A stretch of DNA of 64,000 nt, taken from Citricoccus sp. K5. GTDB lineage: Bacteria > Actinomycetota > Actinomycetes > Actinomycetales > Micrococcaceae. Within the stretch, counting starts at the first letter, position 1, and every line of letters starts with the position of its first letter. Both the position numbers and the translations under genes were made by a program. The stretch is taken from the NCBI RefSeq assembly GCF_902506195.1, contig NZ_LR732817.1, positions 1,254,909 to 1,318,908 on the forward strand, written 5' to 3'. Shown here piece by piece: positions 1 to 9,934 of this stretch. Below the pieces are notes generated by a model. That model saw only the letters and a list, made by a program, of their open reading frames with translations. It was not told the origin of the DNA and searched no databases.

Positions 1-182
1 ACAAGAAGGGCATCGCCTACGAGACCGTGGACATGTCCCAGGACGCCGAGGCGCTGGAGCGCGTCCGGTCGTTGGGCTACATGCAGGCCCCGGTCGTCAT
101 CTCGGGTGCCGAGCACTGGTCCGGCTTCCGTCCGGACAAGATCGAGGAGCTGACCACCGCCGCTGCCGCCTCGGTGGCCTGA
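1..182 (+). CDS. nrdH: NrdH-redoxin, 3' part
   Basis: Glutaredoxin-like electron donor for class Ib ribonucleotide reductase. The window opens inside the gene: the reading frame starts at base 3 and 59 residues remain before the TGA at 180-182. The visible part carries the NrdH signature WSGFRPDKI and the cis-Pro region QAPVV typical of the thioredoxin fold. The catalytic CxxC lies upstream, outside the window. It is 16 bases from nrdI and clearly the first visible gene of an nrdHIEF operon. The family call is secure because of the motif and the three following nrd genes. Confidence 0.92.
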   Translation, partial: KKGIAYETVDMSQDAEALERVRSLGYMQAPVVISGAEHWSGFRPDKIEELTTAAAASVA

Positions 183-198
183 GGTTCCCGAGGTCACC

Positions 199-669
199 AT
201 GACGAGCGTGGTCAGCGACAGCAGGCCGACAGGTGTTGTGGGGTCCCAGACCCCGCAACAGACGGCTGCACGCCTGATCTACTTCTCCTCCGCCTCCGGC
301 TACACCCACCGCTTCGTCTCCAAACTGGAGCTGCCGGAGGGTGAAGTGGCGCGGCTGCCGATCATCACCAAGGAACCGACCCTCCTGGCCACGGAGCCCT
401 TCGTCCTCGTCCTGCCGACCTATGGCGGGGGAGACGGCAAGGGAGCCGTGCCGAAGCAGGTCATCAAATTCCTCAACGTCAAGTCGAACCGGGAACTGAT
501 CCGGGGCGTCATTGCCGCAGGGAACACCAACTTCTACGAGGCCTACTGCCTCGCCGGGGACATCGTGGCGCGCAAGTGCGAGGTCCCCCTGATGTACAGA
601 TTCGAACTCATGGGCACGCCGGAGGACGTCACGGCCGTGCGCGAAGGATTGGAAAGGTTTTGGGGATGA
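199..669 (+). CDS. nrdI: NrdI, flavodoxin-like RNR maturation protein
   Basis: NrdI is an FMN protein that supplies the oxidant used to assemble the dimanganese-tyrosyl cofactor of NrdF. The 156-residue product has the flavodoxin-like phosphate loop [10 protein letters not shown] near residue 31, the LPTYGGG segment near residue 74 and the conserved AAGNTNF and FELMGT blocks. An N-terminal extension of about 25 residues precedes the first strand (LIYFSS), so a later start cannot be excluded. Its stop overlaps the nrdE start (ATGA at 666-669), implying translational coupling. Confidence 0.93.
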   Translation: MTSVVSDSRPTGVVGSQTPQQTAARLIYFSSASGYTHRFVSKLELPEGEVARLPIITKEPTLLATEPFVLVLPTYGGGDGKGAVPKQVIKFLNVKSNRELIRGVIAAGNTNFYEAYCLAGDIVARKCEVPLMYRFELMGTPEDVTAVREGLERFWG

Positions 670-2834
670 CTATCACCGAGCAGGACATGATCAGGTCGGC
701 CAAGGAGCTGCCGGCGGCATGGCAGAACCTGGGCTACCACGAGCTGAACGCCATGCTGAACCTCTACGGTGCGGACGGCAAGATCCAGTTCGAGGCGGAC
801 CACGCCGCAGCCCGTCAGTACTTCCTGCAGCATGTCAACAACAACACCGTCTTCTTCCACGACCTGAACGAGAAGCTGACCTACCTCGTGGAGCACGACT
901 ACTACGAGGCCGAGACGCTGGAGCAGTACTCCGCCGAGTTCCGGACGAGTCTCTGGGACCGCGCCTACGGGTTGAAGTTCCGTTTCCCCACCTTCCTGGG
1001 CGCCTTCAAGTTCTACACGTCCTACGCGCTGAAGACCTTCGACGGCAAGCGCTACCTGGAGCGCTACGAGGACCGCGTCTGCATGGTGGCCCTGCACCTG
1101 GCCCAGGGCGATGAGCAGCTCGCCATCGACCTGGTGGAGGAGATGGTGGGCGGACGCTTCCAGCCCGCCACCCCGACCTTCCTCAACGCCGGCAAGGCCC
1201 AGCGCGGCGAGCTCGTCTCCTGCTTCCTGCTGCGTATCGAGGACAACATGGAGTCGATCGCGCGCAGCATCAACTCCTCCCTGCAACTGTCCAAGCGCGG
1301 CGGCGGCGTGGCCCTGTCCCTCACCAACATCCGTGAGCACGGCGCCCCGATCAAGCAGATCGAGAACCAGTCCTCCGGCGTCATCCCGGTGATGAAGCTC
1401 CTCGAAGACTCCTTCTCCTACGCGAACCAGCTCGGTGCCCGCCAGGGTGCCGGAGCCGTGTACCTGCACGCCCACCACCCGGACATCTACCGGTTCCTGG
1501 ACACCAAGCGCGAGAACGCGGACGAGAAGGTGCGCATCAAGACCCTGTCCCTGGGCGTCGTCATCCCGGACATCACGTTCGAGCTGGCCAAGAAGAACGA
1601 GGACATGTACCTCTTCAGCCCGTACGACGTGCAGCGCGTCTACGGCAAGCCGTTCACCGAGATCTCGGTCTCGGAGAAGTACTACGAGATGGTCGACGAC
1701 GCGCGGATCAAGAAGACCAAGATCAACGCCCGCGAGTTCTTCCAGACGCTCGCTGAGATCCAGTTCGAGTCCGGCTACCCGTACATCGTCTTCGAGGACA
1801 CGGTGAACCAGGCCAACCCGATCAAGGGCCGGATCACCATGTCCAACCTGTGCTCCGAGATCCTCCAGGTCTCCGAGGCCTCGGAGTTCAATGAGGACCT
1901 GACCTACGCCTCCGTGGGCAAGGACATCTCCTGCAACCTCGGGTCCATGAACATCGCCAAGACCATGGATTCGCCGGACTTCGGCAAGTCCATCGAGACG
2001 GCCATCCGGGCGCTCACCGCGGTGTCCACCATGTCTGAGATCAACTCGGTGCCGTCCATCGTCCAGGGCAACAACTCCTCGCACGCCATCGGCCTGGGCC
2101 AGATGAACCTGCACGGCTACCTGGCCCGCGAGCGGGTGCACTACGGCTCCGAGGAAGGCATCGACTTCACGAACATCTACTTCTACACGGTGCTGTTCCA
2201 CGCCCTGCGGTCCTCCAACCGCATCGCGATGGAGACCGGGTCGACGTTCGGCGGCTTCGAGGACTCCACGTACGCCTCCGGGACGTTCTTCGACAAGTAC
2301 ACCGAACAGGTCTGGGAGCCGGCCACCCCGCGGGTCGCCGAGCTGTTCTCCGGTGCCAACGTGTCCATCCCCACCCAGGCCGACTGGCGCGAGCTGAAGG
2401 CCTCTGTCATGGAGCACGGCATCTTCAACCAGAACCTGCAGGCGGTGCCGCCGACCGGTTCGATCTCCTACATCAACAACTCGACCTCCTCGATCCACCC
2501 GGTCGCCTCGAAGATCGAGATCCGCAAGGAGGGCAAGCTGGGTCGCGTCTACTACCCGGCTCCCTACCTGACGAACGAGAACCTCGAGTACTACGACGAT
2601 GCATACGAGATCGGCTACGAGAAGGTCATCGACACCTACGCCGCCGCCACTCAGCACGTGGACCAGGGCCTGTCCCTGACCCTGTTCTTCAAGGACACGG
2701 CCACCACCCGTGACCTGAACAAGGCCCAGATCTACGCTTGGCGCAAGGGCATCAAGACCATCTACTACATCCGGTTGCGCCAGCTCGCGCTGGAAGGCAC
2801 CGAGGTCGAGGGCTGCGTCTCCTGCATGCTCTGA
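666..2834 (+). CDS. nrdE: Class Ib ribonucleoside-diphosphate reductase, alpha subunit
   Basis: Large catalytic subunit, reducing ribonucleotides to deoxyribonucleotides with electrons from NrdH. The product is 722 residues, the usual NrdE size. Visible marks are the active-site block NLCSEIL, the [17 protein letters not shown] loop and the C-terminal shuttle cysteines in GCVSCML. The ATG at 666 overlaps the nrdI stop and starts the conserved MTITEQD; the frame is open further upstream to 576, but that would lie within nrdI. nrdF follows after 128 bases. Confidence 0.96.
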   Translation: MTITEQDMIRSAKELPAAWQNLGYHELNAMLNLYGADGKIQFEADHAAARQYFLQHVNNNTVFFHDLNEKLTYLVEHDYYEAETLEQYSAEFRTSLWDRAYGLKFRFPTFLGAFKFYTSYALKTFDGKRYLERYEDRVCMVALHLAQGDEQLAIDLVEEMVGGRFQPATPTFLNAGKAQRGELVSCFLLRIEDNMESIARSINSSLQLSKRGGGVALSLTNIREHGAPIKQIENQSSGVIPVMKLLEDSFSYANQLGARQGAGAVYLHAHHPDIYRFLDTKRENADEKVRIKTLSLGVVIPDITFELAKKNEDMYLFSPYDVQRVYGKPFTEISVSEKYYEMVDDARIKKTKINAREFFQTLAEIQFESGYPYIVFEDTVNQANPIKGRITMSNLCSEILQVSEASEFNEDLTYASVGKDISCNLGSMNIAKTMDSPDFGKSIETAIRALTAVSTMSEINSVPSIVQGNNSSHAIGLGQMNLHGYLARERVHYGSEEGIDFTNIYFYTVLFHALRSSNRIAMETGSTFGGFEDSTYASGTFFDKYTEQVWEPATPRVAELFSGANVSIPTQADWRELKASVMEHGIFNQNLQAVPPTGSISYINNSTSSIHPVASKIEIRKEGKLGRVYYPAPYLTNENLEYYDDAYEIGYEKVIDTYAAATQHVDQGLSLTLFFKDTATTRDLNKAQIYAWRKGIKTIYYIRLRQLALEGTEVEGCVSCML

Positions 2835-2911
2835 TCCGTCAGGCCTCCGGGCCCGACGCCGGCCACTAGCCTGGGCCGGGCGGGTCGCTTCCCGGCGGCC
2901 CGCCCGGCTGA

Positions 2912-3940
<1,029 letters not shown>

Positions 3941-3984
3941 GATCGACGGAGAGCTCTGACAGCCGTCCACCGACGGCGCGCATA

Positions 3985-4023
3985 GGGACACCGGGTCCAC
4001 CCTTGAGGGGGACCCGGTGTCCC
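3985..4023 (+). terminator. Rho-independent terminator of the nrd operon
   Basis: A perfect 14-bp stem (GGGACACCGGGTCC, 3985-3998, pairing with 4010-4023) with an 11-base loop is followed by TTTGTCTT. It lies 44 bases after the nrdF stop and is the strongest hairpin in the left part of the window. Confidence 0.88.
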
Positions 4024-4109
4024 TTTGTCTTGTCCTGGCTGGGCCTGTCATCAGCGCCAACCACGGAGTGAACTCTGTGTTAAAGCTGAGACCAAAGGGA
4101 CAAAAGTGA

Positions 4110-4137
4110 TTACAAGTCAATAAACGCTTGATAACCT
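4110..4137 (+). promoter_or_regulatory. Candidate promoter of the amidase gene
   Basis: An AT-rich island upstream of the amidase contains TTACAA (4110-4115) and TAACCT (4132-4137) spaced by 16 bases, a reasonable housekeeping-sigma pair. The element overlaps an inverted repeat TCAA-N7-TTGA (about 4117-4131), which could be an operator. The implied leader is about 60 bases. This is inferred from pattern only. Confidence 0.45.
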
Positions 4138-4205
4138 ATCTGTGGCGTGGAGGGGAAACCCACGACCACGTCCACCGCTCTGCACCACTTGAGGGAAAAA
4201 CTGAT

Positions 4206-6728
4206 ATGTCCCGGACGCTCCACCCTGTCCTGAAGGCCGGCGCCGCCACTGCCCTGGCACTCACGCTCACCGCCACCACCGTCCTGCCGGCCACGGCCAT
4301 GCCCGTGGTGCCGGACACCACTGCTGCTCCGGCGGTGACCGCCGCCACCAGCGAGAATGCCGTTGACCCGGCCGTCGAGCCAGGTGAGGTGGCCTCTGAG
4401 GTCAAGGGTGCCGAGGAGCAGTCCATTGCCCTCGGCGGCATCGACCCCGAGGCGCTCCCCGAGGTGGCGGACACCCCTGAGTCGGCACCGGCTCCTGACG
4501 TGACGGAAGCCCCTGACACGCCGGACCTTGAGAGCACCGAGACGCCTGACGGCACCGAGACCTCTGACGGCACCCAGGCGCCTGACGGCACCCAGGCGCC
4601 TGACGGCACCCAGGCGCCTGACGGCACCCAGGCGCCTGACGGCACCCAGGCGCCTGACAGCACCCAGGCGCCTGACAGCACACCAGCTCCCTCGGTCACG
4701 GACACCCCTGACCTCGCTGAGCCGTCGGCGTCCTCGGCACCGGAGGCCAGCGAAGCCGCGGCCGCTGAGTCCGCGGCCACCGAGCCCGAGGTCTCGCTGA
4801 TGTCCTCGACGCTCTCGGCCCGGTCGACCCCCGTGTCCGGCACAGCACCGAAGTCACCGGGCAGCGAGGCCCAGCCCTCCGACGTCGTGATCCGGGAACT
4901 CCGGGCCAAGGCTGACGCCACCGCCGATGCTCCAGCGGCCCCCGAGGCCGAGGAGCTGACTGACTCCGTCTTCAACGGCGCCATCTCGTCCACGCAGGAG
5001 GTCGAGGTCGAGCGGATCGCGGCCCTCACCCAACCGGTCGAGACCATGGACTTCATCGTCGCGGGCGTGACGTGGGACATCGCCGAGACGAACCAGGTCA
5101 CTGACGTGTCCCTGCGTGTACGTGAAGCGGGGGAGTGGACCGACTGGAACAGCATGGAGATCCATGACGGCGATGAGGCGCCTCATGCTGACCGCGTGGG
5201 CACCGAGCCCTTGATCTCCAGCGGGGGCGATGCCATCCAGGCCCGGGTGACCACGGCGGACGGCGAGGTTCCGGCCGGACTGGAGCTGGAGCTCATCGAC
5301 CCGGGCACGGCCGAGACCGACGGCAAGCTGGAGGCAGCTTCCTCTGCCTCAGGCGACCTGGCGGAGATCGAGCAGCAGGCCGGCCTGGCCAGCCAGGAAT
5401 CCGCATCATCCACCCAGGGCGCAGCGGCCGTGCCGGCTTCCTCCCTCGGCACGGGCAGCGACGCGGCCTTCACACCCGCCGTCCATGAACAGCAGGGACT
5501 GATCACCGGGACCGCCCAGGCCACTGCCACGGCCAACTCCTCGGCTGATGCGATCAAGCCGAAGATCATCACCCGCGCGCAGTGGGGTGCCGATGAGAGC
5601 AAGGTCAAGGACTGGGGGACCCCGTCGACGGACCTGAAGGCGATGTACGTGCACCACACGGCCGGGTCGAACAACTACACCGCCTCCGGCGCCTACGCCC
5701 AGATCCGGGGCATCTTCCAGTACCACGCGGTCTCCCTGAACTGGGGAGACATCGGCTACCAGTTCCTGGTGGACAAGTACGGCAACATCTTCCAGGGCCG
5801 CCGCGGATCGATCGAGAAGCCCGTCCAGGGCGCTCAGGCCGGCGGGTTCAACACGGACACCATCGGCATCTCCGCCATGGGCAACTATGACATCGCCTCG
5901 GCCCCGGCCCCCATGGTACGGGCCATCGAGAAGGTGCTCGCCTGGCAGGCCTACCGGTATGACGTGAACCCGACGGCCAACGTCACGCTGACCCAGCGGG
6001 GCAAGGGCACCGCCCGGTGGAGTGACGGCACCAGGGTGACCGTTCCCACCATCCTGGGGCACAAGGTCACCAACTCCACGGCCTGCCCGGGGCGGTACCT
6101 GGACGCTCAGCTGCCGACCATCCGCAAGAATGTGGCTTCCGCGGTCAACGCTGCGCGGCAAAAATATGGCCAGTACCAGGTGCCGGCGACGGTGGTGGCG
6201 GGCAAGCAGCAGTGGACGGGCGGGAAGCTGTCGATCTGGTGGGGCAAGTCTGCTCGGGCGGATTATTACAAGGTGTTCCGCCGCACGGCTCCGGTGGGTT
6301 CCTTGGGTCAGGTGGATGGTCGCTACTCGTCCGGAAGTTATGCGGTCAGCCGCGGGGCGAAGACTCAGTTCGCCGTACGGGCTTACAATTCTGCGGGCTA
6401 CACGCCGTTGACGGTGGTGGCCACCCAGACGCTGGAGCAGCTGCAGGTGCCGGCGACGGTGGTGGCGGGCAAGCAGCAGTGGACGGGCGGGAAGCTGTCG
6501 ATCTGGTGGGGCAAGTCTGCTCGGGCGGATTATTACAAGGTGTTCCGCCGCACGGCTCCGGTGGGTTCCTCGAGTTTCGGGGGGTGGAAGTATGTGGGTC
6601 AGGTGGATGGTCGCTACTCGTCCGGAAGTTATGCGGTCAGCCGCGGGGCGAAGACTCAGTTCGCCGTACGGGCTTACAATTCTGCGGGCTACACGCCGTT
6701 GACGGTGGTGGCCACCCAGACACGGTAG
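4206..6728 (+). CDS. Secreted PGRP-type N-acetylmuramoyl-L-alanine amidase with C-terminal repeats
   Basis: Probable exported peptidoglycan amidase of 840 residues. The order is a signal peptide ending near ATAMP, a long Ala/Thr/Pro-rich region with a six-residue repeat, a linker, an Amidase_2/PGRP domain at about residues 450-650, then two nearly identical FnIII-like modules. The PGRP domain starts with ITRAQWGAD and has candidate zinc ligands in MYVHHTAGS and LGHKVTNSTACPG. The ATG at 4206 is preceded by GAGGGA; an upstream in-frame ATG at 4128 would displace the signal peptide. The C-terminal modules may bind the cell wall, which is inference. Confidence 0.88.
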   Translation: MSRTLHPVLKAGAATALALTLTATTVLPATAMPVVPDTTAAPAVTAATSENAVDPAVEPGEVASEVKGAEEQSIALGGIDPEALPEVADTPESAPAPDVTEAPDTPDLESTETPDGTETSDGTQAPDGTQAPDGTQAPDGTQAPDGTQAPDSTQAPDSTPAPSVTDTPDLAEPSASSAPEASEAAAAESAATEPEVSLMSSTLSARSTPVSGTAPKSPGSEAQPSDVVIRELRAKADATADAPAAPEAEELTDSVFNGAISSTQEVEVERIAALTQPVETMDFIVAGVTWDIAETNQVTDVSLRVREAGEWTDWNSMEIHDGDEAPHADRVGTEPLISSGGDAIQARVTTADGEVPAGLELELIDPGTAETDGKLEAASSASGDLAEIEQQAGLASQESASSTQGAAAVPASSLGTGSDAAFTPAVHEQQGLITGTAQATATANSSADAIKPKIITRAQWGADESKVKDWGTPSTDLKAMYVHHTAGSNNYTASGAYAQIRGIFQYHAVSLNWGDIGYQFLVDKYGNIFQGRRGSIEKPVQGAQAGGFNTDTIGISAMGNYDIASAPAPMVRAIEKVLAWQAYRYDVNPTANVTLTQRGKGTARWSDGTRVTVPTILGHKVTNSTACPGRYLDAQLPTIRKNVASAVNAARQKYGQYQVPATVVAGKQQWTGGKLSIWWGKSARADYYKVFRRTAPVGSLGQVDGRYSSGSYAVSRGAKTQFAVRAYNSAGYTPLTVVATQTLEQLQVPATVVAGKQQWTGGKLSIWWGKSARADYYKVFRRTAPVGSSSFGGWKYVGQVDGRYSSGSYAVSRGAKTQFAVRAYNSAGYTPLTVVATQTR
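4545..4688 (+). repeat. 18-bp coding tandem repeat in the amidase gene
   Basis: Eight consecutive 18-bp units encode PDGTET, SDGTQA, four PDGTQA, PDSTQA and PDSTPA. The four central units are identical at DNA level, which points to recent slippage. The encoded stretch probably forms an extended wall-spanning linker. Confidence 0.93.
6177..6721 (+). repeat. Tandem duplication of the amidase C-terminal module
   Basis: Copy 1 (6177-6430, 254 bp) and copy 2 (6444-6721, 278 bp) appear near-identical in nucleotide sequence. They differ by a 24-bp in-frame gap: copy 1 has VGSLGQVDG where copy 2 has VGSSSFGGWKYVGQVDG. A 13-bp spacer separates them. The near-identity indicates a recent duplication or ongoing gene conversion. 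Confidence 0.93.
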
Positions 6729-6876
6729 GCATCGCAGTAGATCTCGACCTCCATCCTGATCTCAGGTATGACGACGGTTCAGCCAAGGTACTGGATTCCG
6801 GTCTCCGTACGAATCGGAGCCACTCGCCAGCCGACTTGTCCAGCGCCGCATCTCCGGCTCTGACAGGATGGAGGGC

Positions 6877-7743
6877 ATGACTTCCACCACCATGGCCGGC
6901 GGTTCCGGCATCGAGGGGCACGACGTCGGCGCCAACTTCCAGCGGACCTCGCCTCCCAGCGTGGTGGACGGGGTGCGCACCTCGGAGTTCGACTCGCTGG
7001 TCCATGCCCAGGGCACGTGGCGAGACGACGAACTCCACATGGCCCCGGTCTCCGGACTGATGACGGCAGAGATCCTGGCCCACGATCCACGTCCCGAGCT
7101 GCGATTGGCCCGGTTGTCCTTCGAGATCCTCGGAACACTGCACTACGGGCCCCTGACGGTCACCACCCGTACCCTGCGCCCCGGGCGGACCATCGAACTG
7201 GTGGAGTCAACCCTGGGGGCCCAGGGGCGCGCCGTCCTGGTGGCCCGGGCCTGGCGCCTCGTCACCTCGGACACGGCCGACGTGGCCGTCACGAACGACT
7301 CTGCCCTCACCCCCTTGGCCCAGTGCCGGCCGTTCCCGGCGATGGAACAGCGGTGGCCCGGTGGCTACATCAAATCGCTGGAGATGCGGGTGGCCCCGGA
7401 TCACGCCCCGGGGCACGGGCGCTGCTGGTCCACCACTGCCGTGGACATGATCGCGGGTGAGCCGACCAGTGACCTCGTCCGGCTGATGGGGATGGCGGAC
7501 ACCTCCAACGGAGTCGCCCCCGTGCTGGACGCCGGTCCTGGTGGCTACGGATTCCCGAACGTCGACCTGCAGATCCATCTCTACCGCGATCCCGTGGGCG
7601 CTTGGCTGGGCTATGCGACCACCTCGAACATGGGCTCGGACGGGATCGGGCTGACCTCGTCCGTCCTCCATGACGAGCGGGGCCCGTTCGGGCGATCCGA
7701 GCAGATCCAGACGGTGCGGAAGGTCCCCTCCGTCGATGCTTGA
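6877..7743 (+). CDS. Thioesterase-family (double hot-dog) protein
   Basis: A 288-residue protein resembling the acyl-CoA thioesterase/TesB-like superfamily of two fused hot-dog domains. Visible pieces are FQRTSPPSVVDGVRTSEFD, RLARLSFEILGTLHYGPLTVTTRTLRPGR in the first half and YGFPNVDLQIHLYRDPVGAWLGYATTSNMGSDGIG in the second. The substrate is unknown. Starts at 6868 and 6877 are both possible; neither has a well-placed ribosome-binding site. The 3' end overlaps the start of the lipoate-ligase-like gene, so the two are probably co-translated and may act in the same acyl or lipoyl pathway, which is inference. Confidence 0.72.
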   Translation: MTSTTMAGGSGIEGHDVGANFQRTSPPSVVDGVRTSEFDSLVHAQGTWRDDELHMAPVSGLMTAEILAHDPRPELRLARLSFEILGTLHYGPLTVTTRTLRPGRTIELVESTLGAQGRAVLVARAWRLVTSDTADVAVTNDSALTPLAQCRPFPAMEQRWPGGYIKSLEMRVAPDHAPGHGRCWSTTAVDMIAGEPTSDLVRLMGMADTSNGVAPVLDAGPGGYGFPNVDLQIHLYRDPVGAWLGYATTSNMGSDGIGLTSSVLHDERGPFGRSEQIQTVRKVPSVDA

Positions 7744-8527
7744 GATGGTCCAGCCGTCGGCTCGGCACGCGGCCCCACCGGTCGTGCTGCAGTGGACCCG
7801 GCAGGGGACATCGCTGGGCCCGGCTGAGGATCTCGACTACGGGATCACCCTGCTCCGTGCCGCCCAGAACGGGGTGATCAGCTCTCCGATGGTCCGCCTC
7901 TACCGCCCCGCTCCCACCGTGGCCTTCGGCCAGCGTGACACCCGGTTGCCCGGTTTTGCCCGAGCCCAGCAGGCGTGCCACGCACACGGTTTCGCGCCCG
8001 TGGTCCGGCGCGCGGGTGGCCGGGCCGCGGCCTATCACGGCGGCAGCGTGGTGGTGGATCACATCCAGCGCAACCAGGACGCGATGCAGGGGTTCCAGGA
8101 CCGCTTCGCCGGGTTCGGCGAGATGTTCGCCCAGGTGTTCCGGAGCGCTGGGGTACCGGCCGCCGTCGGGGAGATTCCCGGGGAGTACTGCCCGGGCGAG
8201 TACTCGGTGCACACGCCGCTGCCGCCCGGGCCGGGCGGAGCCGAGCGTGGACCTGTGAAGCTGGCGGGCACGGCGCAGCGGGTCGTCAAGGGTGCCTGGT
8301 TGTTCTCCTCATCGATCGTGGTGGAGGATCCCGCGCCGATCCGCGCCGTGCTCGTGGATGTCTACGCGGCACTCGGCCTGGACTGGGACCCGGCGACGGC
8401 GGGAGCGGCCACAGACGCCGTGCCGGGGCTGGACGTGGAGACGTTCGCCGCCGGACTGCGCGCGGCCTACCAGCCCGTCGAGGACCGGCCCTGGGTTGAC
8501 CTGCTCCGGGCGGTTCCGCCCCGGTAG
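7736..8527 (+). CDS. Lipoate-protein ligase A family protein
   Basis: A 263-residue biotin/lipoate ligase-fold protein. RRAGGRAAAYHGGSVVVDHI (about residues 90-110) is the RRxGGGxxxH substrate loop and KLAGTAQRVVKGAWLFSSSI is the KxxGxAQ lysine motif. It could transfer lipoate or octanoate to E2/GcvH proteins. The start ATG at 7736 overlaps the thioesterase stop by 8 bases; a second Met lies at 7745. Third positions in the loop are Ala rather than Gly in places (GGRAAAY), so the exact substrate is uncertain. Confidence 0.8.
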   Translation: MLEMVQPSARHAAPPVVLQWTRQGTSLGPAEDLDYGITLLRAAQNGVISSPMVRLYRPAPTVAFGQRDTRLPGFARAQQACHAHGFAPVVRRAGGRAAAYHGGSVVVDHIQRNQDAMQGFQDRFAGFGEMFAQVFRSAGVPAAVGEIPGEYCPGEYSVHTPLPPGPGGAERGPVKLAGTAQRVVKGAWLFSSSIVVEDPAPIRAVLVDVYAALGLDWDPATAGAATDAVPGLDVETFAAGLRAAYQPVEDRPWVDLLRAVPPR

Positions 8528-8536
8528 GTCATCCGG

Positions 8537-8560
8537 TGGTTGGCCTGGTTGGCCTGGTTC
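8537..8560. repeat. 9-bp intergenic tandem repeat and weak hairpin
   Basis: Two full and one partial copies of TGGTTGGCC lie 10 bases after a stop codon, between convergent genes. Together with downstream CCAGG and CCACC the region (8535-8576) can fold into an imperfect hairpin. It lacks a T-tract, so its use as a terminator is doubtful. Confidence 0.6.
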
Positions 8561-8609
8561 GTCCCAGGAGGCCACCGCTGTGGGCTGCTGCGGCGTTGGC
8601 GTTGCGCCG

Positions 8610-9230
8610 TCAGCGCGCTGCGAGACGCCGATGCAGCTCGCCCTTCGGCACCGGCGTGAAGCCGGCGTCCAGGTAGTGGTCGCGGATCTCCCGCTCATTG
8701 CGGAGGAGGGACCATCCTCGCTGGAGAAGGAAGGGGACCGGCTTCCGGCGTTCGGCGAGGTCGCGCGCCAGCCGGCGGGCCGCCGTCGTGAGCTGGTGCT
8801 GGTCGATGTACCAGGCCTGGAAGTCGACTCCAAGCCGGGTGAGGATGCGGGGGAGCTCCGCGGCGAAGATGCCCTCCGCGACGATCGGTCCTCCCGCCAG
8901 CTCGAGGTCCAGGTAACCGGTGATGGACGACGTGGTGATGGAGTAGTCGGGCACGCGGGTGCGGCCGGTTTCCCTGAGCTCGATGATCGCGTCCACGGCG
9001 GCGCGTGCATTCCAGGTCCCTGGATGGTCCCAGTCGATCTCACCGTAGGCGGTACGGGGAAAGGCCCGCTCTGGGTCGCACTTCTGGTCCTCGGCGATCT
9101 CCCGGTAGAAGGAGTCCAACAGCAGGTGCGGACGGCCGTAGGTGCGGGCCAGATAGGACTTACCCGAACCGGAGGCCCCGCCCAAGAGGACGAGGCCTCC
9201 GGAATGGTGTTCGGAGGATGCGGTACTCAC
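8610..9230 (-). CDS. P-loop uridine kinase-like protein
   Basis: A 206-residue small-molecule kinase candidate. The Walker A loop GGASGSGKSYLART is at residues 17-30. It is followed by LLLDSFYRE (an acidic residue in the place of the uridine-kinase DxFY motif), IDWDHPGTWN, and IVAEGIFAAEL as Walker B-like strand. This matches the uridine kinase/phosphoribulokinase-like family. I chose the GTG at 9230 since the frame further upstream runs into the neighbouring gene. It is the last gene of the minus-strand mscR cluster, 56 bases after the MBL-fold gene. The true substrate is unknown. Confidence 0.72.
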   Translation of the reverse strand: MSTASSEHHSGGLVLLGGASGSGKSYLARTYGRPHLLLDSFYREIAEDQKCDPERAFPRTAYGEIDWDHPGTWNARAAVDAIIELRETGRTRVPDYSITTSSITGYLDLELAGGPIVAEGIFAAELPRILTRLGVDFQAWYIDQHQLTTAARRLARDLAERRKPVPFLLQRGWSLLRNEREIRDHYLDAGFTPVPKGELHRRLAAR

Positions 9231-9286
9231 AGAGTCGGTGTTCCCGTCAGAGACTGGCGGCGCCTGATGGGAGACCGGCCCGGCGG

Positions 9287-9934
9287 CTAGTGACCGCGGT
9301 CGATCCATTCCTGCAGGTGCGGGGCTTCGGCGCCGATCGTGGTGGAGTCCCCATGGCCGGTGTTGACCGTGGTCTCGTTCGGCAACGTCAGGAGCCGGTT
9401 CTTGATCGACTCCACGATGGTACCGAAGTCCGAGTAGGACCGCCCGGTGGCGCCCGGTCCGCCCTGGAAGAGGGTGTCGCCGGAGAAGACGACGCCCTGG
9501 GTTCCGGAGTCGCTGACCAGTTCCGGGGAATGGAAGCAGACCGAGCCGGGGGAGTGCCCCGGGGTGTGCAGGGCGGTGAGTTGGATCTCGCCCACGGTGA
9601 AGGTCTCCCCGTCCTCGATGGTGCCGTCGGGGGCCTGGTCCGGGTAGACGGTGTCCCACAGCATCCGGTCGGCCTCGTGCAGCAGCACGGGGGCGTCCAC
9701 GAGCGAGCGGAACATCTGGACGGCGCGGATGTGGTCGTCATGGCCATGGGTCAGCAGGATGGCCAGGACCTGGCGCCCGTTGACAGCCTTCTGGACCTCG
9801 AGGGCGTCGTGGGCGGGATCGATGACCACGCAGGTCTCGTCGTCGCCGACGATCCAGACGTTGTTGTCCACCTCCCAGGTGCCGCCATCCAGGGAGAAGG
9901 TGCCGGAGGTGACGATCTTGTTGATGCGAGCCAT
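9287..9934 (-). CDS. MBL-fold metallo-hydrolase, partner of MscR
   Basis: A 215-residue metallo-beta-lactamase-fold hydrolase with the metal motif THGHDDH near residue 62, HTPGHSPGS, SGDTLF and NTGHGDST further on. Such genes sit next to mycothiol-dependent formaldehyde dehydrogenase in many actinobacteria (as with Rv2259-Rv2260), and a role in hydrolysing S-formylmycothiol has been proposed from context. Its ATG overlaps the mscR stop by 4 bases (ATGA at 9931-9936 region), so the two are translationally coupled. Function beyond hydrolase is inference. Confidence 0.85.
   Translation of the reverse strand: MARINKIVTSGTFSLDGGTWEVDNNVWIVGDDETCVVIDPAHDALEVQKAVNGRQVLAILLTHGHDDHIRAVQMFRSLVDAPVLLHEADRMLWDTVYPDQAPDGTIEDGETFTVGEIQLTALHTPGHSPGSVCFHSPELVSDSGTQGVVFSGDTLFQGGPGATGRSYSDFGTIVESIKNRLLTLPNETTVNTGHGDSTTIGAEAPHLQEWIDRGH

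Noticed and set aside
4080-4205. Possible c-di-AMP riboswitch before the amidase gene
   Set aside because: The location fits known cases, but the conserved aptamer blocks are not visible and the segment is short and AT-rich.
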